Virus record (IMG/VR): IMGVR_UViG_3300011116_000929
Location: 1-23,123 of that record
DNA length: 23,123 nt
Source of the DNA: a virus
Reading direction: 5' to 3' (one strand)
Shown here: positions 1-6,413 of the stretch, in pieces
Numbering within the stretch: the first letter of the stretch is position 1
Layout of the letters: the number at the start of each line of letters is the position of its first letter
Position numbers and translations under genes: made by a program
The notes under the pieces: generated by a model
What the model was told of the DNA's origin: nothing
Database searches by the model: none
What the model saw: only the letters and a program-made list of their open reading frames with translations

Positions 1-126
1 CATATCCAATTGCTTCTGAATGAAAGAAACACTAAGACGATGTTTCTTTGCAATCTGTTCGACTGTTTTGTGTGATTTTATTTTTGATGAATGTGTTTCT
101 TTTATAAACTGCTTAAAACTTTTCAT
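1..126 (-). CDS. Small conserved phage protein, N-terminal part (possible DUF5661)
   Basis: This reading frame starts at ATG 126-124 and stays open to the window edge, so 42 residues are visible and the 3' end is missing. It begins MKSFKQFIKETHSS, a leader of the MK(S/T)FK(Q/E)F type that opens many small proteins of marine T4-like phages. It continues with KTVEQIAKKHRLSVSFIQKQLDM, a helix-turn-helix-like stretch resembling, from memory, the N-terminal half of the DUF5661 family. It lies 14 bp downstream of the gp16 stop, with AGAAAG as a weak ribosome binding site. In T4 the next gene after 16 is 17 (large terminase). Here a small ORF comes first, unless the frame ends soon after the window edge. 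Its function is unknown. The family assignment is tentative, but the gene itself looks real because of its start, spacing and conserved style. Confidence 0.6.
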   Translation of the reverse strand, partial: MKSFKQFIKETHSSKIKSHKTVEQIAKKHRLSVSFIQKQLDM

Positions 127-140
127 AAGAAACTTTCTAA

Positions 141-572
141 CTATTTAGTGATATCTTCTGCATTTAAACCATTCTTAAGAAGTTTTTGAAGTTCTGCGGT
201 AGATCCAACAAAAAGAGCATTTGTGACGTTTTTTGGTCCAGATATTTGTTCCTTTTTTAGTTCTTTTACTTTTTGGTGAATATCCATCAATTTATCTGTA
301 GAATCGGCAACATTTTTAATAAGTTGACCAAAAACTTCATATGCCCTTGGTTGCTGTCCATCTTGTGCTAACTCTAAAAGGCTTGTTGCTGCTTCTTGTC
401 CTTTTTCAATTAAACTATAAAGAGTTCCACGGATATAATCATAATCTAACTCTGAATGATCTTTTTCTTCGATATTTTTTATTTCCTTTTTTGATTCTTT
501 GATGATTTCCTTTGCAGTAATAGTTGCTTTAATATCCAAAGTTTCATCTATCTTGTCAAAATTATTTTTCAT
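141..572 (-). CDS. gp16: Terminase small subunit, gp16-like
   Basis: A 143-aa, mostly helical, charged protein (T4 gp16 is 164 aa). The small terminase binds concatemeric DNA as a ring and hands it to the large terminase gp17 at the portal. The central part (DYDYIRGTLYSLIEKGQEAA, then LLELAQDGQQPRAYEVFGQL) is the recognisable core of marine T4-like gp16 proteins, with a long helix-helix segment at about residues 45-110. The N terminus is acidic and lysine-rich; the C terminus (SGPKNVTNALFVGSTAELQKLL) is the typical short tail. The ATG at 572 overlaps the gp15 TGA as ATGA, which fixes the start and implies translational coupling. The order gp13-gp14-gp15-gp16 is the T4 order and is strong independent support. 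I infer the role from similarity and position; no catalytic residues are expected in this subunit. Confidence 0.87.
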   Translation of the reverse strand: MKNNFDKIDETLDIKATITAKEIIKESKKEIKNIEEKDHSELDYDYIRGTLYSLIEKGQEAATSLLELAQDGQQPRAYEVFGQLIKNVADSTDKLMDIHQKVKELKKEQISGPKNVTNALFVGSTAELQKLLKNGLNAEDITK

Positions 573-1621
573 ACATCAATACCTTTGGTCGGACTATAGG
601 TTTTGCCATCACCATAGTCGTAACGATATTCACTAAATCCAAAATCATCATCTTGTTCAATTAAAGCATCATCAACATTATTGATAATGTTGATATAAGA
701 ATTTAATGTATGTGGTGTTATTATAGTACCATCTTGTCCTCTAAGAACTTTAATTTTATTTCCACTAATTGAAGTAATTAACATTTCCTCATCTTCGATT
801 ATTATATAACTATTTTCAGATAATAAACTGGCATCACTAACGGTAAACTCTGTAATCTTATCATCAATATCTTGTGAAAGTATATTTGTATGATCATTAT
901 CGTAGTCTTTAGTCGCTCTTGGTTCTGCTACATATCTAAGTTGTCTAGAAGCATTTGCTCTATTTGTGTCACTATAATAATCAACTTGTACCTTTTTGAT
1001 TAGACCACTTGTAGAGTCTGGTACTGGTCCAAATAAAAATGTTTTAGCTATAAAATCTAAAGTATGAATTATAATTCTTTTTTCATCATATCCATTTTCA
1101 TAGTTATCTGTAAAGTTTATATTTTCAAGAATCATAGGAACATCTCTCTTCTCACCTATTGCTGATACTAAATCTAATGTTATATTGAATGATGGTTGAA
1201 AGAATGGGAGTATTTGTTCTATAATTTGCAGCGAATCATCATTATATTGAGACATTATCGAAAGTTGTATGCCTAAGTTATAAGGAACAGGCATGAAAAG
1301 TTTATTTGGTATTTTATTATCTGCAGAATTTAGTGCTTTAAATGTTTGCATAGCAGAAACTTTTCTACTGTTGTCATATTTAATTGTTTTTAATTCAAAA
1401 GCCATTCTTGGAAGAGTTATTGCAACTCTTTTTCTTAAATCTGGTTTTTGTTCTAATCTTGCTATAAACTTTTCTGTAGGTCCATATGCAATAGGAACTT
1501 TTATAGTACTATAGTCGGTGGCATCTTGTAGTTTGTGTTTAATATCAATACTATTAAATAAAGTACCAAAAGCAATAATCGTTTTACGAATTATTTCGTG
1601 ATAATAGTATTGTCCTAGCAT
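569..1621 (-). CDS. gp15: Tail sheath stabilizer / tail completion protein, gp15
   Basis: A 350-aa protein (T4 gp15 is 272 aa). In T4, gp15 forms a hexameric ring capping the tail tube and sheath and is the surface that joins the head. Visible matches to T4 gp15 are the N terminus MLGQYYYHEIIRK, KVPIAYGPTEKFIARL (residues 41-56) and EQILPFFQPSFNITLD (135-150). A further match is GPVPDSTSGLIKKVQVDYY (198-216), in the place of the T4 PPVDDAEGLIR stretch. Residues 254-312 form an extra beta module (SYIIIEDEEMLITSI, then VLRGQDGTIITPHT) that I do not see in T4 gp15 and that accounts for much of the extra length. The ATG at 1621 follows a 29-bp gap with AAAAGG upstream. The stop overlaps gp16 as ATGA. 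The identification is strong; the purpose of the extra module is unknown. Confidence 0.92.
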   Translation of the reverse strand: MLGQYYYHEIIRKTIIAFGTLFNSIDIKHKLQDATDYSTIKVPIAYGPTEKFIARLEQKPDLRKRVAITLPRMAFELKTIKYDNSRKVSAMQTFKALNSADNKIPNKLFMPVPYNLGIQLSIMSQYNDDSLQIIEQILPFFQPSFNITLDLVSAIGEKRDVPMILENINFTDNYENGYDEKRIIIHTLDFIAKTFLFGPVPDSTSGLIKKVQVDYYSDTNRANASRQLRYVAEPRATKDYDNDHTNILSQDIDDKITEFTVSDASLLSENSYIIIEDEEMLITSISGNKIKVLRGQDGTIITPHTLNSYINIINNVDDALIEQDDDFGFSEYRYDYGDGKTYSPTKGIDV

Positions 1622-1650
1622 AATAATAACCTTTTATTAATTATTTAGAG

Positions 1651-3066
1651 TTAATAATCCCCAAAGGGGTTGTCCTGACTAAAATCTATAATTTCATCTG
1701 CTTCATCTTCGATGGAAATATTTTCTGCATATGCATCTGTTTCATCTTGTTTGTCAATTGAATATACAACATAACTTGCATTTGACCCTCCATTTGTTGT
1801 TCCCATACCAACAATAGATTCTCCAGGAGTAAAACTACCATTTACTATTTTGAGTTTAAGAACTCTTGTATCATAGTTCCAATCATTTACATGTGCAGTT
1901 GTCCCGGTAGAAACACCTCTTACAATTTCATTAAATGCATAACTTCCGGTAGAAATTCCAGAAGGAGACGATAACGTAATTGTTGGTATTTGTGTATATC
2001 CAACTCCAGCATTTATATAACGAATTGAAGTCACAATACCAGAAGAGTTGATATATACCTCTGCAGTTGCAGATACACCCCCAGATGGAGCAGTTGATAT
2101 GGAAACAGCAGGAGAAGAAGAATAACCAAATCCAGAATCTGTAATAGCAAATGGACCAATAGAACCACTTTGAAGAACCGCAGTAGCAATTCCACCAGAT
2201 CCACTATTACTTTTAATAGTAACTGTTGGTGCTGTTGTATATCCCATTCCTGGACTTATGATCAAAATTCTATCAATCGAACTACCCATTTGTCCAGAAC
2301 GATGAGTCATTATTGCTACTGCAGTAGCAGTTGATCCTCCCGTTGGTGCTCTGGAAATTGATACAACTGGTACTGTCAAATAACCAGTTCCGTCATTTAC
2401 TAAATCAATTCTTCCTATAGAACTTCCTCCAATTGCAGAAAGATCGGATGCAAGTGAAACAGATGCAGTCGCAGTCCTTGCACTTGCTGAAGTCATTTGT
2501 ATTGTTTGAATATAACCAAAGTCTTGAACAGATTTATCAACTTCTTCAAGTGAAGTGTTAATATCTTCGTCCATTTCATAATCCATTACTTCACATCTTA
2601 ACTCATAAATATACAAATTATTTAATTGATAGAAAGGTTTTTTTCCCTCTACATATTTAATTTCAAATATTGTATTATCTAAAGGAAGGTAAATCAAATC
2701 ACCTTCTTCTGGTCTTGTTGATAACTCAATATTAGGATCACTAGAAAGAAATGGAGTAATAAAGTCTTCATATCTTTCTTTTGATATTGCAAAAGATACC
2801 TCATCTGTAGTTTTTACACCAAATTTCGATAAAATATCACCTTGACCACCAAATCCTTCATAATTGATTAAATACGCTTCAAGTCTAAATGCATCATCAA
2901 ATTTGGATACTGTTATTTCTTTTAATATTGTTTTTTTATTAAAAATTTTTCTAGGTAAATATACAACATCCTGTCCATACATTCTCAATTGTTCATTGAT
3001 CAAATTTTGTACTAATCTTTGTTCACTGGCAGAACCTTGCAGAAAATATGGATTGAGTGGAGACAT
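1651..3066 (-). CDS. gp14: Neck protein gp14, enlarged by beta repeats
   Basis: A 471-aa protein (T4 gp14 is 256 aa). With gp13 it forms the neck that closes the portal of filled heads and accepts the tail. The T4-like core is residues 1-190: QDVVYLPRKIF (33-43), AYLINYEGFGGQGDILSKFG (64-83), EGDLIYLPLDNTIFEI (121-136) and PFYQL (144-148). The C-terminal tail ends DNPFGDY, like the DNDFMD ending of T4. Between core and tail lies an insertion of about 250 residues. It has four GxGYxxxPxVxI repeats near residues 219, 266, 306 and 347, then a GExIVG-type beta segment (about 378-440). The ATG at 3066 is 4 bp from the gp13 stop. The core is confidently gp14; the inserted repeats are shared with gp8 and the giant structural proteins of this window and may project from the neck. 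Confidence 0.9.
   Translation of the reverse strand: MSPLNPYFLQGSASEQRLVQNLINEQLRMYGQDVVYLPRKIFNKKTILKEITVSKFDDAFRLEAYLINYEGFGGQGDILSKFGVKTTDEVSFAISKERYEDFITPFLSSDPNIELSTRPEEGDLIYLPLDNTIFEIKYVEGKKPFYQLNNLYIYELRCEVMDYEMDEDINTSLEEVDKSVQDFGYIQTIQMTSASARTATASVSLASDLSAIGGSSIGRIDLVNDGTGYLTVPVVSISRAPTGGSTATAVAIMTHRSGQMGSSIDRILIISPGMGYTTAPTVTIKSNSGSGGIATAVLQSGSIGPFAITDSGFGYSSSPAVSISTAPSGGVSATAEVYINSSGIVTSIRYINAGVGYTQIPTITLSSPSGISTGSYAFNEIVRGVSTGTTAHVNDWNYDTRVLKLKIVNGSFTPGESIVGMGTTNGGSNASYVVYSIDKQDETDAYAENISIEDEADEIIDFSQDNPFGDY
1963..2412 (-). repeat. Four GxGYxxxPxVxI protein repeats inserted in gp14
   Basis: Residues 219-368 of gp14 carry four diverged repeats with the cores DGTGYLTVPVVSI, PGMGYTTAPTVTI, SGFGYSSSPAVSI and AGVGYTQIPTITL, each followed by a Gly/Ala-rich strand such as GGSTATAVA or GGVSATAEV. 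T4 gp14 has no such segment. The repeats are similar in protein but diverged in DNA, unlike the fresh tandem repeats of the tailspike. Confidence 0.8.
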
Positions 3067-3070
3067 CTTA

Positions 3071-3886
3071 TTAACCTATCATATCCATTGGAGGCAATTC
3101 GTATTCTGTCTTTAACTGGTGCTCACTCTCTTCTATCTCTTTGACTGCATCATCAAAAAGTTGTCTTCCATTTAGTTGAACACCGCCAGGAAGCAATACG
3201 CCCTGGAATTTAATCATATTTTGTCCCCATTGTTTTTTAATTATTGCAGTTAAATATTTTTTAAGCCACCAATCATTGTATACACTTGATGCATCTGCTG
3301 GATCTACTAGTCTGTAACAATCAAATATAAGATAATTATTTGGTCCCATTTGACTCCAATCAATATCTAAATATAATCTATGATTTTTTTTATTAAATCT
3401 AGTTTGAATGTCTGGAGTAATAATTCTACTCAAATCTTCCAAATAGGTTTTGACCATTGCATAATTCAAAATATCAAGTGCTCCATAATAATATAAATCA
3501 TTTAAAAATAATTGATATTTGATATTAAATAAACCACCAGAAATTGTACTGGAGTCTACCTTGAATACATTATTTACACCAATTACATGATCGGGAAGTT
3601 GTATGAAGTTATTAGATTCTGTATAAGAAACAGTAGTAATTCCAACATTGGAAGATGCAGTTGAAGTTGTAACTCCTGTTCTTATAGAATCTAATTGACT
3701 TTGTGATAACTGATGTTTTAAGAATACTTTTTCGATTCCATCATAATGTCTTTCATTGAAATATTGAATTGCATCATCAACTAAATCGTCAATTTGATCA
3801 TCATCTACGTTAATTTCTATTACCGGATATCCAAGTTTTCTTAAACAATAATCTATTAAACCTTGACGTGATGATGGTTGAGCCAT
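3071..3886 (-). CDS. gp13: Neck protein gp13
   Basis: A 271-aa protein (T4 gp13 is 309 aa). It is a head-completion/neck protein that binds the portal after packaging and together with gp14 forms the docking site for the tail. The N terminus SSRQGLIDYCLRKLGYPVIE, followed by NVDDDQIDDLVDDAIQYFNE, is the diagnostic helical block of gp13 in marine T4-like phages. Later segments are a hydrophobic DHVIGVNNVF and a C-terminal helical PGGVQLNGRQLFDDAVKEIE region ending PPMDMIG. The gene is immediately upstream of gp14 (4-bp gap) and 2 bp downstream of a small coiled-coil gene whose last codons supply the ribosome binding site (AGGCAGG, 3896-3902). A late-promoter-like GATAAATA lies at 3908-3915. 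Identification rests on the N-terminal block and the gp13-gp14-gp15-gp16 order. Confidence 0.9.
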   Translation of the reverse strand: MAQPSSRQGLIDYCLRKLGYPVIEINVDDDQIDDLVDDAIQYFNERHYDGIEKVFLKHQLSQSQLDSIRTGVTTSTASSNVGITTVSYTESNNFIQLPDHVIGVNNVFKVDSSTISGGLFNIKYQLFLNDLYYYGALDILNYAMVKTYLEDLSRIITPDIQTRFNKKNHRLYLDIDWSQMGPNNYLIFDCYRLVDPADASSVYNDWWLKKYLTAIIKKQWGQNMIKFQGVLLPGGVQLNGRQLFDDAVKEIEESEHQLKTEYELPPMDMIG

Positions 3887-3888
3887 TG

Positions 3889-4128
3889 TTAGAAACCTGC
3901 CTCTTCGTATTTATCTTCTTCTTTTAATTTTTTTGTTTTATTTTTAATCAAATCGTCATATTTTTTTTGAAGTTCCAAATTTACAATTAGAAGTTTATTT
4001 TTTTCATCTTCATAATCTTGAACTAAAGATTGCATTTTTGCTTCCAAAAGAATATTCTGATTTAGTAGATTTGAAATTTTTTGTGTGTATACATTTACTA
4101 AAATATTCACATCAACATCATTATTCAT
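3889..4128 (-). CDS. Small coiled-coil protein upstream of gp13
   Basis: A 79-aa protein that is almost entirely heptad-like helix. VDVNILVNVYTQKISNLLNQ and the following NILLEAKMQSLVQDYEDEKN read as a continuous coiled coil, and the C terminus is Lys/Glu-rich (KNKTKKLKEEDKYEEAGF). Small proteins of this kind with a VDVNxL start occur before gp13 in marine T4-like phages. In T4 this position follows wac (fibritin, a trimeric coiled coil), so a role in fibre trimerisation or neck attachment is possible, but that is only an inference from place and fold. The ATG at 4128 is 2 bp after the preceding fibre gene. A GGAGGT ribosome binding site at 4140-4145 lies inside the coding end of that gene. 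No signal peptide or membrane segment is seen. Confidence 0.75.
   Translation of the reverse strand: MNNDVDVNILVNVYTQKISNLLNQNILLEAKMQSLVQDYEDEKNKLLIVNLELQKKYDDLIKNKTKKLKEEDKYEEAGF
3908..3915 (-). promoter_or_regulatory. Possible late promoter GATAAATA before gp13
   Basis: The minus strand reads GATAAATA inside the last codons (EDKYEE) of the 79-aa gene, about 22 bp before the gp13 ATG. It fits the NATAAATA form of the T4-like late promoter core, but it is inside coding sequence in an AT-rich genome and chance occurrence is quite possible. Confidence 0.22.
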
Positions 4129-4130
4129 AA

Positions 4131-5864
4131 TTAGAATTGACCTCCATCTATAGTGTCAGTCCAAACAGGAACATTTGAAGCATTTGTAGTCAAAATATAA
4201 TTTGAAGTACTTGCATAACCAACTTCTGGAGATGTAGTACTTGTAAGTTTTCCATTTGAATCAAAATATGCAGATCCTCTGGTACTAATGCCAGAAGATG
4301 TAAAATTAAGATATAAAGCTCCAATATCAAGAGTACCCTTAGTTCCTGATACTACACTATTTGTAAATGTAGCATCAGGAATAAAAGTAAGGTAACCAGT
4401 AGAATCTTTGTAACCAAAGAAACCTTTTTTATAATTTGCAATACCAGAACTTGTATTGTATTCAAAAGAAATACCACGGTCAGTATTTGTGTCATAATAA
4501 TGTTGTACTGTTAACTGCGTAGTCGTTGCAATTCCAGAAGTTGTGGTTCCAGAAATTGTAATAACTTTAGAGGTAGAATTATATGCCGTAACAGTTCTAT
4601 CGGCAGTCGTTACTGGAAGTCCATTTGGACCAGAAATAATATCGCCAGTATTGATACCAACAACCGAATCTAATGTAATTGTACTCACACCAGAAGCAAC
4701 AGTTCCCATAATGGTCCTGATGCTTGTAATATCCCCAAGATTGAATATTACTTCATTTGCACTTACAGTGCTTGAATTTACTGTAGTTGTAGTTCCATCT
4801 ACTTGTAAATCACCTTTAACAACAACAGTACCCTGATTGCTTAATCCATCTGGGTATGGGTCAATATAAAGAGTATTTCCTCCACCGGATTTAGTAGAAA
4901 TTACATTCGAACTAATTCCAATATTATCAATTATTGCTCCACCGATATTGGTAAATACACCAGAGTGTGTAATCGATCCAGTAAATGTACTAACTCCGGT
5001 TACAGTAAGTATATCACTACCAGAGTCGCCTAAATTTGTATTTCCTTGTACTATTAGATTACCAGTAAGAGTCTGATTTGCTGTTACGTTTAAACTACCA
5101 CCAATATAAACATTACTTGCAATTCCAACTCCTCCAGATACAACTAAAGCACCAGTTGTAGTTGAACTTGAGGTTGTAGTTCCATTAATTTTTACATCAC
5201 TTGCAAAAGTACCAAATCCTGCCTTAGATACGACAAATTTTGATACTCCACCTACTTGAAGATCAACTAATTTTGAAGAACTGGCAGATTGAGTATCTGT
5301 TATGTTTACTCTCAGACCAGTAAAATCTATTCCAGAGTTATTCCAAGTACTTGTGGCATTTAAAACTGGATAATCTAAAGATAAAGTACCTTGGGTTACT
5401 GATGTAGAACCATTTGTACTATCAACTACAAATCTATTTGTAGATCCGTCAGTAATATTAAAATTCTGTGAAGTACCACCAGTGAATATTAAATCTCCTG
5501 TACCATTTGGATCAATATAAATATCACCATTTGAATTTGTAGATGAAACTGTATTTCCATCAATTGTAATATTATCTACATTCCATTGATCAACTTTACG
5601 ATTTTGATCTAGAACAGGAACAAAACCATTTGCTGGAGTTGTTGGGTTTGCTTGCCCAGAGACTAAACCAGGAGCAATACTTAGAAGATCTGTATAATAT
5701 CTACCACCAACTATTTGTGGATTTGAAGAATTGTCACCAGCAAATAATCTTCCTCCAAAGTTTCCATTGGTTCCTACACCAACTGTAAGACCAAGTTCTC
5801 CAAAATTTAAACTACCTGGAGATACAGTTCCTGTGGATCTTTTGACTCTGATTATGCTTGCCAT
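4131..5864 (-). CDS. Fibre-like virion structural protein (wac position)
   Basis: A 577-aa protein rich in Gly, Ser, Thr, Val and Asn, with the look of a trimeric beta-structured phage fibre. The N terminus MASIIRVKRSTGTVSPGSLN, followed by FGELGLTVG, is the usual attachment segment of this marine-phage family. Short beta repeats follow, such as DGNTVSSTNSNGDIYIDPNG (about 100-120) and LTGNLIVQGNTNLGDSGSD. A third example is VVVKGDLQVDGTTTTVNSST, a pattern also seen in other phage fibres. A distal segment (RGISFEYNTSSGIANYKKGF, then FGYKDSTGYLTFIPDAT) resembles repeats in related fibre proteins. The C terminus is DGGQF. The start overlaps the stop of the 74-aa gene (TAATG) with GGAGGT 8 bp upstream. 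It occupies the place of T4 wac between the baseplate genes and gp13, so it may be a neck whisker or side fibre. The structural role is confident; the location in the virion is not. Confidence 0.8.
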   Translation of the reverse strand: MASIIRVKRSTGTVSPGSLNFGELGLTVGVGTNGNFGGRLFAGDNSSNPQIVGGRYYTDLLSIAPGLVSGQANPTTPANGFVPVLDQNRKVDQWNVDNITIDGNTVSSTNSNGDIYIDPNGTGDLIFTGGTSQNFNITDGSTNRFVVDSTNGSTSVTQGTLSLDYPVLNATSTWNNSGIDFTGLRVNITDTQSASSSKLVDLQVGGVSKFVVSKAGFGTFASDVKINGTTTSSSTTTGALVVSGGVGIASNVYIGGSLNVTANQTLTGNLIVQGNTNLGDSGSDILTVTGVSTFTGSITHSGVFTNIGGAIIDNIGISSNVISTKSGGGNTLYIDPYPDGLSNQGTVVVKGDLQVDGTTTTVNSSTVSANEVIFNLGDITSIRTIMGTVASGVSTITLDSVVGINTGDIISGPNGLPVTTADRTVTAYNSTSKVITISGTTTSGIATTTQLTVQHYYDTNTDRGISFEYNTSSGIANYKKGFFGYKDSTGYLTFIPDATFTNSVVSGTKGTLDIGALYLNFTSSGISTRGSAYFDSNGKLTSTTSPEVGYASTSNYILTTNASNVPVWTDTIDGGQF

Positions 5865-6088
5865 TAAAAGCTACCTCCGTTGATGTCCAAATTTTGAGTG
5901 TTACCTGGTGTTAATGATAAAGTTGCTTCCCATTTTGATATTGCAGCATTATATACTAAAACCATACCGTCCGATAAAGATGTAATACTTACATCGGACA
6001 GACCTGCCAAACTACCCCCGGTATTACCAAAGGTTGAAAGAACTTTAATGGCATTTTCGGAACCCAATCTTACCTTGATGTCAGCCAT
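5864..6088 (-). CDS. Short fibre-like protein of 74 aa
   Basis: The protein begins MADIKVRLGSENAIKVLSTF and contains LAGLSDVSITSLSDGMVLVY followed by NAAISKWEAT. This LxDVxxxxxxDGxVLVYNxxxxxW pattern is a well-known short beta module of phage tail fibres and tip proteins. The C terminus is NGGSF, parallel to DGGQF in the next gene. It appears to be a stand-alone copy of a module usually found inside longer fibres, and it is translationally coupled to the 577-aa fibre through a one-base TAATG overlap. Its last Gly-Gly codons form the GGAGGT ribosome binding site for that fibre. A plausible inference is an adaptor or capping subunit for the adjacent fibre. The ATG at 6088 is the only sensible start, but its own ribosome binding site is weak (ATAAGAAA). 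Confidence 0.75.
   Translation of the reverse strand: MADIKVRLGSENAIKVLSTFGNTGGSLAGLSDVSITSLSDGMVLVYNAAISKWEATLSLTPGNTQNLDINGGSF
5873..5878 (-). promoter_or_regulatory. Shine-Dalgarno GGAGGT for the 577-aa fibre
   Basis: A strong GGAGGT lies 8 bp before the fibre ATG at 5864. It is formed by the two Gly codons of the NGGSF terminus of the upstream 74-aa gene, and it confirms the ATG at 5864 as the start. The equivalent site for the next gene is GGAGGT at 4140-4145, from the DGGQF terminus. Confidence 0.8.
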
Positions 6089-6093
6089 TTTTC

Positions 6094-6159
6094 TTATGCG
6101 GTGGTGACTTCAAAATATTCACACATATTATTTTTTATGTCAGCAACATAAAAATCCAT
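6094..6159 (-). CDS. Candidate 21-aa micro-ORF
   Basis: In the 103-bp gap between two real genes an ATG at 6159-6157 opens a 21-codon frame ending TAA at 6096-6094, just 5 bp before the next ATG. The peptide starts MDFYVADIKNNMCEYFEV and ends TTA. Its composition (Asp, Tyr, Cys, Met, Glu) is unlike random AT-rich sequence in this window, and the tight spacing mimics the real genes. The ribosome binding site is poor and the peptide is too short to assign, so it may be a leader peptide or chance. It lies about 30 bp downstream of a late-promoter-like TATAAATA, so it would be the first frame of that transcript. Confidence 0.35.
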   Translation of the reverse strand: MDFYVADIKNNMCEYFEVTTA

Positions 6160-6188
6160 TAGATAAACACTTTATAGTATCCTGAATA

Positions 6189-6196
6189 TATTTATA
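6189..6196 (-). promoter_or_regulatory. Candidate T4-type late promoter core TATAAATA
   Basis: The minus strand reads GTATAAATATATTC here, an exact match to the T4 late promoter -10 consensus TATAAATA recognised by the gp55-type sigma factor with sliding-clamp activation. It overlaps the TAA of the 73-aa gene and opens the largest gap between 20258 and the left edge of the window, about 100 bp upstream of the fibre genes. It would therefore drive the 74-aa gene, the fibre and gp13-gp16. In DNA this AT-rich the octamer can occur by chance; position is the main support. Confidence 0.5.
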
Positions 6197-6413
6197 CTTC
6201 CTTTGATATTACCTGTTTCAAAAGATTTTTAATTTCATTAATATCATTCTTTAGTATTTCAACATCTTCAAATAATTGTGCTGATTTTTCAATTTCTTTT
6301 ATCTTTTTTTCTTTTTCAATTAAAAAATTCTCATAATCACTATTTGAATAATTTATGATAGCATTAGTCTTTTCGTCTCTAAACAAAAACTTATGATCTT
6401 TTACTGGTATCAT
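6192..6413 (-). CDS. Small conserved coiled-coil protein of marine T4-like phages
   Basis: A 73-aa protein starting MIPVKDHKFLFRDEKTNAII. This MIPV...L.RD..T.AIIN opening is familiar from small conserved proteins next to the baseplate genes of marine T4-like phages. The C-terminal two thirds form a charged amphipathic helix (EKEKKIKEIEKSAQLFEDVE, then ILKNDINEIKNLLKQVI), probably a coiled coil. The start overlaps the stop of the 2494-aa gene as ATGA, so it is translationally coupled. No function is known to me. A small assembly factor or a coiled-coil adaptor of the giant upstream protein is a guess from coupling alone. The stop codon is embedded in a late-promoter-like TATAAATA, so the main transcript may continue or restart here. 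Confidence 0.78.
   Translation of the reverse strand: MIPVKDHKFLFRDEKTNAIINYSNSDYENFLIEKEKKIKEIEKSAQLFEDVEILKNDINEIKNLLKQVISKEV

Noticed and set aside
141-147. CTAAATA motifs at 141-147 and 1642-1648 as promoters
   Set aside because: They overlap stop codons of gp16 and gp14 shortly before the next starts. A 7-mer of A/T letters is expected many times in DNA this AT-rich, and the genes are already within a dense operon.
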